Shown piece by piece: positions 1-7,839 of a stretch of 52,302 nucleotides of DNA; position 1 is the stretch's first letter; each line of letters begins with the position of its first letter. Position numbers and translations under genes: made by a program. The notes beneath the pieces were generated by a model. It had not been told where the DNA came from. It did not search any database and saw nothing but the letters and a program-made list of their open reading frames with translations. This stretch comes from Desulfobacteraceae bacterium. Its GTDB lineage: Bacteria; Desulfobacterota; Desulfobacteria; Desulfobacterales; SG8-13. Location: NCBI GenBank assembly GCA_029287875.1, contig JARFQH010000101.1:1-52302 (forward strand), written 5' to 3'.

Positions 1-110
1 GTGCCTTGAGGAAACTCATCGACAGTCTCAACGACTATTGAACCCAATGCAGGCCTTCGGCCGCAACCAAATCAGTGTTCAGGTTTCGGGTTTCAGGATT
101 TGGGGTTTGC

Positions 111-152
111 TGACACCTGACACCTGACACCTGACACCTGACACCTGAAGCC
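111..152. repeat. Tandem array of a 7-bp unit (TGACACC)
   Basis: Five exact head-to-tail copies of TGACACC run from 111 to 145, followed by a variant TGAAGCC. The stretch just before it (about 75-110) is low-complexity TTTCAGG/TTTCGGG sequence. There are no spacers, so this is a short-unit tandem repeat and not a CRISPR array. It lies in the gene-free sequence downstream of the minus-strand genes at 250-1622. Confidence 0.9.
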
Positions 153-249
153 TATAACCCCATTCCCGATGAATCAAGTGGTTTCACTTTAACAACACAT
201 CTTCGCATCTTGCGGAGAAGTTACGATCTAAGACTCTAAACTGATCGGT

Positions 250-453
250 TCAGGGTTCCGGGTTCAAGGTTATTGGTATAATGCCGTTAAGTTTCATATG
301 AGCCACCCCCATATGCGGATCGACCTCTATCTTGTTTCTGCCTGCCCTGTGAAATGTGAAGCCTATTTCACCGGGGCGGCAACCTTGACAATCGCTCAAT
401 TTAGGTTGAAGCTTTGCTGGGGCGACCCTTTTTGAAAAGGCAACCTGGCTCAT
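250..453 (-). CDS. Possible small hypothetical protein (67 aa), translationally coupled
   Basis: Short reading frame whose ATG overlaps the stop of the upstream lipoprotein gene in an ATGA arrangement (450-453), the usual geometry of translational coupling. The product is basic, has two Cys in a C-x2-C arrangement (DCQGC) and no signal peptide or membrane segment. I do not recognise a family. Its 3' end runs into the repeat-like GGTTCAGGGTTC tract at 241-275, so the C-terminus is encoded by low-complexity DNA, which argues against a conserved protein. It could be an accidental frame; only the start overlap speaks for it. Confidence 0.25.
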   Translation of the reverse strand: MSQVAFSKRVAPAKLQPKLSDCQGCRPGEIGFTFHRAGRNKIEVDPHMGVAHMKLNGIIPITLNPEP

Positions 454-1622
454 GGCTCATACCGTAGCGCTTTGAGGTCGACAAGGACAAACCTCGGACG
501 GTAAACGTCTGCATTTCTATAAACGGCCTCGGCGTCACGGATATGATTCAGGTTGTAGGAGAGCACCAAGCGGTCTTGCGGCGACAGGTGTGGATGCGCC
601 AAGGCATTGTAGGCCACGATGTCGCCTTTTGCTTCCGGCGGTCGGTAGAGGAGTGAGCTAAGGGACCAGGGGCCGGTCGGCGACGGTGAAACGTAGGCGA
701 CAATGGCGCTGTCGAAGGGGTTCCGGTTGTCGGAAGTGATCAGCACATAGCGGTCGCCGGTCTTGAAAACGCTGAACTGCAGCGCCGCGCCGGAAAAAAG
801 TCGTTTTGACGCCAGTGGATCGTCGGTCCACCTTTCTCCATCCCAGTACTCCCAGGCATCGTCGAGGTGCCCGGGAGCCGCCTTGGCGATGTGCACATGC
901 TTGGCACTCTGCAAATCTTCGGCACCGTAAATGTAAGTCGCATCGGCATCTTTCAAGAGTGCCGCGCCGTAGATCACCCGGTTGACAGCTACTGCAACCG
1001 TGATCTTCTCTAATCGCAACTCCGGCAGTGAAAAGGTCCCGATGTCGGTGCCGTTCCAGCGCCACTCCCACATCCCCGGTCCGGTGGCGGTGAACCGGGG
1101 CAAAAAGACGAGTAGCCGGTTTCCCTCGACAAGGCCGTCCGTGGGCCAGTACCATGAACCTCTCTCTTGCGGCGTGACGAAGGCCTGGGGAGAAGCCGCG
1201 GTGCCGCCGTGCAATGTCACAAGGGTGTCACCGCTTTGGACCACAAAGGTGTTCCGAACCATCGGTGCCGCACGTGGACGGCTGCGGTCCGGCCGGACTG
1301 TCCCGAGAAAGGTATCCCCGAACAGCCACAGAATGCGGCCGTCCGGCAGGACCACCGACCGGGTGCCGTCGCCGCCGGTCCAACCGCCATCGCGGCGTGT
1401 AAAGAGGTCGTTGTAAAACCGTTCCGGTGCAGCCTGAAGAAATAGTTCACTCGCCTCTTTGTGCCGCCCGGCGTCAAGCCGGTCGGGAGGGGCGGCCGGC
1501 CGAACACAGCCCGCGACAGTCCAGAAGATCCCCAGTAGAAAAACCAGCAGAACGGCTGCGCAAAAAGCCCGCTGGAATTTGTCCCCGTCGGCATACCGGT
1601 GTGAGGGGGCCATCGACTGCAT
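450..1622 (-). CDS. DUF4185-like beta-propeller lipoprotein
   Basis: Predicted secreted lipoprotein of about 390 aa. The N-terminus has a basic stretch, a hydrophobic segment (AVLLVFLLGIFW) and a lipobox ending TVAGC, so the mature protein should be lipid-anchored after that Cys. The mature part begins with the motif GGDGTRSVVLPDGR..LWLFGDTFLG, typical of DUF4185/five-bladed propeller proteins related to glycoside hydrolases, followed by further W/G-rich blades. A catalytic role cannot be assigned. The start at 1622 is chosen because AGGAG lies 6 nt upstream; an ATG at 1646 has no such site. It is followed by a possible coupled small gene and preceded by a separate yqeY-like gene on the same strand. 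Confidence 0.75.
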   Translation of the reverse strand: MQSMAPSHRYADGDKFQRAFCAAVLLVFLLGIFWTVAGCVRPAAPPDRLDAGRHKEASELFLQAAPERFYNDLFTRRDGGWTGGDGTRSVVLPDGRILWLFGDTFLGTVRPDRSRPRAAPMVRNTFVVQSGDTLVTLHGGTAASPQAFVTPQERGSWYWPTDGLVEGNRLLVFLPRFTATGPGMWEWRWNGTDIGTFSLPELRLEKITVAVAVNRVIYGAALLKDADATYIYGAEDLQSAKHVHIAKAAPGHLDDAWEYWDGERWTDDPLASKRLFSGAALQFSVFKTGDRYVLITSDNRNPFDSAIVAYVSPSPTGPWSLSSLLYRPPEAKGDIVAYNALAHPHLSPQDRLVLSYNLNHIRDAEAVYRNADVYRPRFVLVDLKALRYEP

Positions 1623-1675
1623 CTGCTGCTCCTGATGATGATGCAACGGAATGTCTTCTGACCCCGGGCGACCCT

Positions 1676-2176
1676 CTACCCGCGGTCGATTTCCTGCAGG
1701 ATCTGTTTGACGAGGCTGCCGTCGGCCAGTTTGCCGAAGTGCTTCATGACCGGACCCATGGCCTGCATGGGGCTCTTAAAGTCCGACAGGTCAATGTTTG
1801 CCCTGATCCAGGCGGCGATCTCCTCCCGGGTGGCCATGCGCGGCAAGTAGCGCTCCAGGGTCTGGAGGTAGTCGGAAGACGTTTCCTTTCTGGCCTCCAG
1901 TACGATCTTCTCGCTCTTGACGAGTTTCCGGATGATGTCGAGTATATCCTCGTCGGTGATCTCTTCAGGCTTTTTCAGACGCGTTGTCTTCTTTCCGCTC
2001 TCAAGCTGGATGGGCACCGTCAGGTTCGGAAACTCGGACATGATCTGCCGGAGGGTATCCCGCACGCCATGGTCCTTGTTGCGCAGGGCTGCTTTGAGAT
2101 CCTGCCTGATTTTCTCGAGTAGAGAGATTCCGGTACCCTCTATCCAGCCGTAGTCAGCAGAAGTTGGATTGGACAT
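1676..2176 (-). CDS. yqeY: GatB/YqeY domain protein
   Basis: Free-standing GatB/YqeY domain protein of about 166 aa, the usual length. The fold resembles the tRNA-binding tail of the GatB amidotransferase subunit, but the function of stand-alone YqeY proteins is not settled. Visible family features are the N-terminal helix SLLEKIRQDLKAALRNKD, the central EKIVLEARK stretch, the ETLxRYLP-like segment (LERYLPRMATREEI) and the C-terminal MGPVMKHFGKLADGSLV..IL, which matches the family ending. The ATG at 2176 is preferred because GGAG lies 7 nt upstream; an in-frame ATG at 2188 lacks a site. It is divergent from the YihY gene. Confidence 0.88.
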   Translation of the reverse strand: MSNPTSADYGWIEGTGISLLEKIRQDLKAALRNKDHGVRDTLRQIMSEFPNLTVPIQLESGKKTTRLKKPEEITDEDILDIIRKLVKSEKIVLEARKETSSDYLQTLERYLPRMATREEIAAWIRANIDLSDFKSPMQAMGPVMKHFGKLADGSLVKQILQEIDRG

Positions 2177-2288
2177 GGTCGACTCCATTGGAAAAATGGT
2201 TTAACTTGTTGTATCAAAGAGAGGCGCCATAATCAAATCAAGTGAATTTTTACTTTAAATGATCATCTAAAAGATTCTATACTGCCGA

Positions 2289-3611
2289 ATGATGGAAAAC
2301 AGCCTCATCAATTACCTCAGTACCGGCATTTGGCGGATCCGTTCGCGTGATCTTCCGCCCCTAAAAGGGTTCTTTCTCCGCCATCTGCGCATTTTAACCC
2401 TCACTGCCCGCGAATCCGTTAAAGACAAATGTCTTTTGCGGGCCACGGCCTTGACCTTCTACTCTTTGTTCTCCATCGGACCGGTGGTGGCTCTGGCGTT
2501 GGGAATCGCCACATGGTTTGGGCTGAAACAACGCTTCGAAGCGAATGTATTGGCCAAGCTGCCGGTCCAAGAAGAGGTCCTCACTCAAATTCTGACTTAC
2601 GCTCATAGTCTGCTGGACGATACACGCGGTGGCGTCATCGCCGGTGTCAGCGTCGCCATGCTGTTGTGGTCGGCCATGAAGTTGCTGAACCACCTGGAAC
2701 AATCCTTCAACGATATCTGGCAGGTCGAAAAATCGCGTTCATGGAAAACGAGAATCAGCAACTATTTGTCTTTTCTGATCCTGGCGCCCCTGTTTCTGTT
2801 GATTTACAGTAGCATTCCCGCATTCGTGACCAGTCAGCTCGATGATCTCTCTGCCAAATTGACCTTTCTCGCCAAGGTCAGCCCCAAAATTATAGACCTG
2901 CTTCAGCTTTTACCCTACTTGCTTATCTGGACGGTTTTCTCGCTGGTCTACCTACTGATTCCGAACACCCGGGTCAAACCGATCTCAGGCATTCTGGCCG
3001 GAGTACTGGCCGGCACGGCTTACCTGGTGGTCCAATGGGCACTCATCGATTTTCAGGTAGGCGTCACCCGGTACAACCCTATTTACGGCAGCCTGGCCGC
3101 ACTGCCGCTGCTCCTGCGGTGGATGAATGTCGGTTGGATTGTCCTTTTGATCGGTGCGGAATATGCGTATGCCCACCAGAATGTAGACCTTTACGAACTC
3201 GAACCCGAATACACCGGCATCAGCCCCCGTTTCAAAAAGGTGTTGACCCTACAAATTCTGCACCGAATGGTGACACGGTTTTCCGAAGGTAAGGAGCCAC
3301 TGAGTGCCGGACAATTCTCCCAGCAGCTCGAAATTCCGGTGCTCCTGGTGCAACATATCCTGAACGAACTGGTCAAAACCGGCCTGGTCTCCCTGACAAA
3401 AGCCGATGGAAGCCGTGACCCGGCATTTCAGCCCTCGCGTGATATTCATCGTTGGACGATCCGGTATATCATCGATGCTTTGGAACTGCACGGTGTTAAC
3501 CGGTTGCCGATTGCCGAAACCGAGACCCTGAAATCCATCATCCTGGCCGTGGAAGAATTGACTTCGGAGATGAAACACTCGGAAGCCAACCGGTTGCTGA
3601 TGAACCTATAG
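2289..3611 (+). CDS. YihY/BrkB family inner-membrane protein
   Basis: Integral membrane protein of 440 aa of the YihY/BrkB family, once misassigned as ribonuclease BN. Several hydrophobic segments are visible between residues about 45 and 300 (for example LTFYSLFSIGPVVALALGIA, YLSFLILAPLFLLIYSS, LLPYLLIWTVFSLVYLLIP). Family signatures include the RATALTFYSLFSIGP start, the NDIW segment after helix 2, and PNTRVK..SGILAGVLAG. The C-terminal 130 residues are soluble and look like a winged-helix-type extension (SAGQFSQQLEIPVLLVQHILNELVKTGLV) found in longer members. No clear ribosome-binding site precedes the ATG. It is divergently placed to yqeY across 112 bp. Confidence 0.88.
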   Translation: MMENSLINYLSTGIWRIRSRDLPPLKGFFLRHLRILTLTARESVKDKCLLRATALTFYSLFSIGPVVALALGIATWFGLKQRFEANVLAKLPVQEEVLTQILTYAHSLLDDTRGGVIAGVSVAMLLWSAMKLLNHLEQSFNDIWQVEKSRSWKTRISNYLSFLILAPLFLLIYSSIPAFVTSQLDDLSAKLTFLAKVSPKIIDLLQLLPYLLIWTVFSLVYLLIPNTRVKPISGILAGVLAGTAYLVVQWALIDFQVGVTRYNPIYGSLAALPLLLRWMNVGWIVLLIGAEYAYAHQNVDLYELEPEYTGISPRFKKVLTLQILHRMVTRFSEGKEPLSAGQFSQQLEIPVLLVQHILNELVKTGLVSLTKADGSRDPAFQPSRDIHRWTIRYIIDALELHGVNRLPIAETETLKSIILAVEELTSEMKHSEANRLLMNL

Positions 3612-3701
3612 CCATTAATACTTTCATATTTATGTCTTTTTTTATCTCTGCTATAAAATGTTCATGTGCACTGAATTATGCGGGATGATGGAGGGATGGA
3701 A

Positions 3702-4697
3702 TCAGCCCCCCACCTCACCGGCAAAGTGGCAGGCCGCAAAATGACGGGAGTCGATTTCACGCAGAGCCGGTTCCTTCCGGCTGCAAAGATCACGCGCGTA
3801 GATGCAGCGGGTGTGAAATCGACACCCCGAAGGCGGATCGATCGGGCTGGGGACATCACCCTTGAGAATGATGCGCTTGTGCTTGCGCTTCGGATCCGGC
3901 ATGGGGGAGGCGGAGAGCAGCGCCTGTGAATAGGGGTGCAGCGGCCTTTTGTAGAGGTCCTTGCTGGGGGCCAACTCGACGATCTTTCCCAGGTACATCA
4001 CCGCCACACGGTCGCTGATGTGCTCGACCACGTGCAGATCGTGTGAGATAAAAAGGTATGTCAGGCCGAATTCCTGCTGCAGGTCCTTGAGCAGATTGAG
4101 CACCTGGGCCTGGATCGACACGTCCAGGGCCGAAACCGCCTCATCACAGACGATCAGCTCGGGATTCAACGCCAGGGCCCTGGCAACACCGATCCGCTGC
4201 CGTTGACCGCCTGAAAACATGTGCGGATAGCGTCGCATCTGCTCCGGCCGCAACCCGACGACGTCCAGCAGGTAGAGCACCCGCTCCTCCCTTTGTTTTC
4301 TATTTTTCATACCGTGAACCAACAATGGTTCGCCGATGATCTGGGCGATCGTCTTGCGGGGGTTCAGGGAGGAAAAAGGGTCCTGAAAGATGATCTGCAT
4401 CTGCTTGCGCAGACCGCGCATTTCTTTCGAATCGCAGGCCAGTAAGTTTCGACCCTTGAAGATCACTTCTCCGGCTGTCGGTTCCTCCAGTCGCAGGATG
4501 GCGCGACCAAAAGTGGTTTTACCGCAGCCGGATTCACCGACCAGCCCCATGGTTTCACCGGAACGGATGGTCAGGCTCACGTCGTCGACGGCCTTCACCG
4601 CCGCCACCTCTTTCAGGAACACACCGCCACGGATGGGATAGTATTTTACGAGATTTCTGGCTTCTACCAGGTCGTCGTTCCGGCTGTTTTCAGGCAT
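3702..4697 (-). CDS. dppF: Peptide ABC transporter ATP-binding protein, DppF/OppF type
   Basis: Second ATPase of a peptide/nickel-class ABC importer (331 aa). Walker A GESGCGKTTFGR, Q-loop IFQDPFSSLNPR, signature FSGGQRQRIGVARAL, Walker B LIVCDEAVSALD and H-loop FISHDLHVVEH are all intact. The C-terminal oligopeptide/dipeptide extension (PLHPYSQALLSASP and CRFHTRC...C) assigns it to the DppF/OppF side. Its ATG overlaps the stop of dppD by 8 nt, so the two ATPases are probably translated together. It is the last gene of the operon. Substrate is not proven by sequence; a peptide is likely because the operon begins with a peptidase. Confidence 0.93.
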   Translation of the reverse strand: MPENSRNDDLVEARNLVKYYPIRGGVFLKEVAAVKAVDDVSLTIRSGETMGLVGESGCGKTTFGRAILRLEEPTAGEVIFKGRNLLACDSKEMRGLRKQMQIIFQDPFSSLNPRKTIAQIIGEPLLVHGMKNRKQREERVLYLLDVVGLRPEQMRRYPHMFSGGQRQRIGVARALALNPELIVCDEAVSALDVSIQAQVLNLLKDLQQEFGLTYLFISHDLHVVEHISDRVAVMYLGKIVELAPSKDLYKRPLHPYSQALLSASPMPDPKRKHKRIILKGDVPSPIDPPSGCRFHTRCIYARDLCSRKEPALREIDSRHFAACHFAGEVGG

Positions 4698-5655
4698 ATT
4701 TCAAACACCGTGCGGTGTGGTTGTCACCGACGCCGTACATGTCGGGTTCGATGCGGCGGCAATCGTCGAAGACATCCGGGCAACGGTCGCTGAACAGACA
4801 GCCGCTGGGCAGGTTGAACAGCGAGGGAACGACCCCCGATATGGTGCTCAGACGACCGTCTTTGGTTTTACGGCCAAGAACCGGTATCGATTGCATCAAA
4901 CCCACGGTGTAGGGATGTTTGGGATCGGCGAAAAGCGTTTCGACATCAGCGTACTCCATCATTTTACCGGCATACATCACCGCCACGTGTTGGGCCATTT
5001 CGGCAATCACGCCCAGATCGTGGGTGATGAAGAGGATCGCGGCACCGGTTTCGTCTTTTAGCTTGTTCATCAGGTCCAGAATCTGGGCTTGGATGGTGAC
5101 ATCGAGCGCGGTGGTCGGCTCGTCGGCAATCATCAGTTTGGGATTGCAGGCCAGCGCCATTGCGATCATCACCCGTTGGCGCATGCCGCCGCTCATTTGG
5201 TGCGGATAGTCGGACAACCGCTTTTGCGGTGCTGGAATGCCGACCAACTGGAATATCTCCACGACACGCCGACGTGTCTCTTTACGGGAGAAGTGCTGGT
5301 GCAGGCGGATGACCTCGCCGACCTGGTCGCCCACCGTGAACACCGGATTCAGTGAGGTCATCGGCTCCTGAAAAATCATGGAAATCCGGTTGCCGCGAAT
5401 CCGACGCATCTGCCTCTCGCTGAGTTCCAGAAGATCGGTGCCGTCGAAGAAAATCTTCCCTCCGACGATTTTGCCGGGCGGCTCCGGTATGAGTTGGATA
5501 ATGGAATGGGCGGTCACGCTCTTGCCGCATCCGGACTCACCCACAAGCCCGATGGTTTGGCCGGAATGAACCGAGAAACTGACTTCATCGACCGCCTTGG
5601 CCACCTGACCGCGGACGAAGAAATGGGTTTTCAGGTTTTGGATGTCTAAAAGCAT
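4690..5655 (-). CDS. dppD: Peptide ABC transporter ATP-binding protein, DppD/OppD type
   Basis: First ATPase of the importer (321 aa). Walker A GESGCGKSVTAHS, Q-loop IFQEPMTSLNPVFTVG, signature MSGGMRQRVMIAMAL, Walker B LMIADEPTTALDVT and H-loop FITHDLGVIAE are intact. The tail has the oligopeptide/dipeptide extension (KHPYTVGLMQSIP, then GCLFSDRCPDVFDDC), where several Cys in related proteins bind an Fe-S cluster. It starts 9 nt after the end of dppC and overlaps dppF, matching the conserved gene order of Dpp/Opp operons. Confidence 0.93.
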   Translation of the reverse strand: MLLDIQNLKTHFFVRGQVAKAVDEVSFSVHSGQTIGLVGESGCGKSVTAHSIIQLIPEPPGKIVGGKIFFDGTDLLELSERQMRRIRGNRISMIFQEPMTSLNPVFTVGDQVGEVIRLHQHFSRKETRRRVVEIFQLVGIPAPQKRLSDYPHQMSGGMRQRVMIAMALACNPKLMIADEPTTALDVTIQAQILDLMNKLKDETGAAILFITHDLGVIAEMAQHVAVMYAGKMMEYADVETLFADPKHPYTVGLMQSIPVLGRKTKDGRLSTISGVVPSLFNLPSGCLFSDRCPDVFDDCRRIEPDMYGVGDNHTARCLKYA

Positions 5656-5664
5656 GCTTTATCA

Positions 5665-6561
5665 TCAATCTCTCAAGCGCGGGTCCAGTGCGTCGCGGAG
5701 ACCATCGCCCAACAGGTTGAAACCGAGGACGGCCATCAGGATGGCGATACCGGGAAAGGTCATCACCCAGGGGGCGCGCAGAATCAATCCCCGGCTTCTG
5801 GCGATCATGGCCCCCCACTCGGGGGTCGGCGGCTGGGCACCCAACCCCAGAAAACTCAGTGCCGCAGCATCCAGGATCGCCGAGGCCATGCTGAGTGTCG
5901 TCTGCACGATAAGAGGCCCCATGCAGTTGGGCAAAATGGCCAAGAAAATAATGCGCAGATTTCCGGCGCCGATGGCGCGGGCCGCCATGACGTAATCCTT
6001 TCCACACTCTTCCAGCACGCTGCCCCGCACGATGCGGGCAAACCGGGGCACGTAGGTAATCCCGATGGCCATCATGGCATTCTGAAGGCTGGGACCGAGG
6101 TAAGCAACGACAACGATCGCCAGCAGCAGGTAAGGAAAAGCCAGCAGCATGTCCATGAGGCGCATGATGATACTGTCGATCTTCCCCTTGTAGTAGCCCG
6201 AAAACGAGCCCAGCAGCGTACCGCAGAAGAAGGCCAGGCCGACGCTGACAATCGCTACCAGCAGGGAAACCCGCGCACCGTAAATGATCCGTGACAGGGT
6301 GTCCCGTCCCAGTTCGTCGGTACCCAGAATGTATTTTGTGGTCCCCTCTTCATGCCACAGTGGCGGCTTGAGTTGATCGTACAGCTCTGTCTCCAGCGGG
6401 TTATGGGGGCTGAGCAAGGGCGCGAAAATAGCGGTCAGAACAAAAACGGTAATGACCACCAGGCCGGCTATGGCGGTCTTGTTGCGCCACAGCTGGCTCA
6501 GTTGTTCCACCATCGGATGGCGGAGTTGCGGATCTTTATTTTTAGTTCGCGCGGTCATCAT
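5665..6561 (-). CDS. dppC: Peptide ABC transporter permease, DppC/OppC type
   Basis: Inner-membrane permease of about 298 aa. The N-terminal soluble stretch is followed by a first helix (KTAIAGLVVITVFVLTAIFAP), the PHNP segment, and the binding-protein-dependent transport domain with the EAA loop (MAARAIGAGNLRIIFLAILPN). The end NLLGDGLRDALDPRLRD is characteristic of DppC. The double ATG at 6558-6561 is taken as the start; an upstream extension to 6639 runs through two hairpins in the intercistronic region and is not conserved in character. It pairs with DppB to form the membrane channel. Confidence 0.92.
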   Translation of the reverse strand: MMTARTKNKDPQLRHPMVEQLSQLWRNKTAIAGLVVITVFVLTAIFAPLLSPHNPLETELYDQLKPPLWHEEGTTKYILGTDELGRDTLSRIIYGARVSLLVAIVSVGLAFFCGTLLGSFSGYYKGKIDSIIMRLMDMLLAFPYLLLAIVVVAYLGPSLQNAMMAIGITYVPRFARIVRGSVLEECGKDYVMAARAIGAGNLRIIFLAILPNCMGPLIVQTTLSMASAILDAAALSFLGLGAQPPTPEWGAMIARSRGLILRAPWVMTFPGIAILMAVLGFNLLGDGLRDALDPRLRD

Positions 6562-6632
6562 AATGGAGCCGACCCGAATTTTTCGATTGTCCCGCTGTCG
6601 CCAGCAACCAGCTTGGACCCAGTGTTTTTGGA

Positions 6633-6676
6633 GCGGCAAAGCCGCGTTTCATAAAATCGCCCCAAGGCGATTTTAT
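6633..6676. repeat. Two intercistronic hairpins between dppB and dppC
   Basis: A perfect inverted repeat with 11-bp arms (6651-6661 and 6666-6676, ATAAAATCGCC / GGCGATTTTAT) around a CCAA loop, next to a second hairpin GCGGC-AAA-GCCGC at 6633-6645. The larger one ends exactly at the dppB stop codon. On the minus-strand transcript both lie between the dppB and dppC coding regions, where they could stabilise the upstream message or attenuate downstream expression. There is no long T-tract, so full termination is unlikely. Confidence 0.8.
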
Positions 6677-7680
6677 CATTGCATACTCATTCTCGGATTA
6701 ATGACCGCATATAGAACGTCGACACACAGGTTGATGAGAACAAAGAGGCCGGCGATAAAAAGCGTGCCACCCTGGATGACCATGTAATCGCGCTGCATGA
6801 CCGCATCGTACATCCACTTGCCCACACCGGGCCAGGCAAATATGGTCTCGGTCAGAATAGCACCACCCAGCAGAACGCCAAACTGAAGGCCGATGGTGGT
6901 AACAACCGGGATGAGGGCATTGCGCAGGGCATGTTTGAAAATGACCGTGAGGTTCGAGAGCCCTTTGGCTTTGGCCGTCTTGATATAATCCTGGCGCAAG
7001 ACGTCCAGCATGGCCGAACGGGTCATCCGCGCCACAATGGCCGTGGGGATGGTGCTCAGGGTCACCGCCGGCATTATGATGTGCCACACGGCATCCCTCA
7101 GGGCCGCCCAGTTGCGGGTCAGGATGGCGTCCAGAATATAAAAGTTGGTGATCACATCCAAATCGATCCCGATACTCAAGCGACCCGAGAGCGGCAACCA
7201 ACCGAGGTTGAGGGAGAAAATCAGCATGAACACCAGCCCCAGCCAGAAGATCGGCATGCTGACCCCTGCCAGCGCCCCGATCATGCTGACATAATCAAAA
7301 ATAGAATATTGCCTGGTGGCTGAAATAATCCCTAAGAGGACACCAAAAAAGCAGCTGATGCACAGCGCCACGAGGGACAGCTCAATGGTGGCCGGAAACC
7401 GTTGTAGCACCTCGGTCCAGACCTTCTGGCGAGTCCAGATGGTCTCCCCCAGGTCACCTTTCAACAACCGCTTGAGAAAGAGGCCGTACTGGACATAAAG
7501 AGGTTCGTTGAGTCCGAGGTGTTCTCGCATCTGCGCCAAAGACTCAACCGTGGCGCGTTCACCCAACAGCAGTTCAGCCGGGTCTCCGGGCGTCATATGC
7601 AACATGAGAAAGACGATGACAGAAACGCCCAGCAGCGTGGGAATCAGGATCAATAATCTTCGAATCACGTATGCCAGCAT
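6676..7680 (-). CDS. dppB: Peptide ABC transporter permease, DppB/OppB type
   Basis: Inner-membrane permease of about 334 aa. It begins MLAYVIRRLLILIPTLLGVSVIVF, the standard DppB/OppB first helix, and carries the MTPGDPAELLLGERAT segment and the EAA-type loop (YIKTAKAKGLSNLTVIFKHALRNALIPV). The end DVLYAVINPRM is the family ending. The ATG at 7680 is chosen because the family begins at this helix; a GTG at 7728 would add 16 basic residues. Hairpins separate it from dppC. It forms the channel with DppC. Confidence 0.92.
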   Translation of the reverse strand: MLAYVIRRLLILIPTLLGVSVIVFLMLHMTPGDPAELLLGERATVESLAQMREHLGLNEPLYVQYGLFLKRLLKGDLGETIWTRQKVWTEVLQRFPATIELSLVALCISCFFGVLLGIISATRQYSIFDYVSMIGALAGVSMPIFWLGLVFMLIFSLNLGWLPLSGRLSIGIDLDVITNFYILDAILTRNWAALRDAVWHIIMPAVTLSTIPTAIVARMTRSAMLDVLRQDYIKTAKAKGLSNLTVIFKHALRNALIPVVTTIGLQFGVLLGGAILTETIFAWPGVGKWMYDAVMQRDYMVIQGGTLFIAGLFVLINLCVDVLYAVINPRMSMQ

Positions 7681-7839
7681 GACAATCGATTTTACCTTTT
7701 TGACAGTGCCCATCCCGGTTTCGCGCACGCCAACCGACAGGGCAGAACCGGTCTAAGGCCCTGCCTTCTCCTTGACCGGTTTCTCCATTTCAATCTGGCT
7801 TTTTTTCTAACTAATTAGAATACTTATAGAATAAGCAGG

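Noticed and set aside
111..152. Possible CRISPR array
   Set aside because: The unit is only 7 bp and there are no spacers or nearby cas genes.
237..275. A tRNA-like T-loop (GGTTCAAGG)
   Set aside because: No cloverleaf can be built around it; it is part of the GGTTC-type repeat.
1427..2122. A plus-strand frame of 231 codons covering yqeY and the lipoprotein start
   Set aside because: It is antisense to two well-supported genes and has no family features or ribosome-binding site. Long antisense frames are common in this GC-rich sequence.
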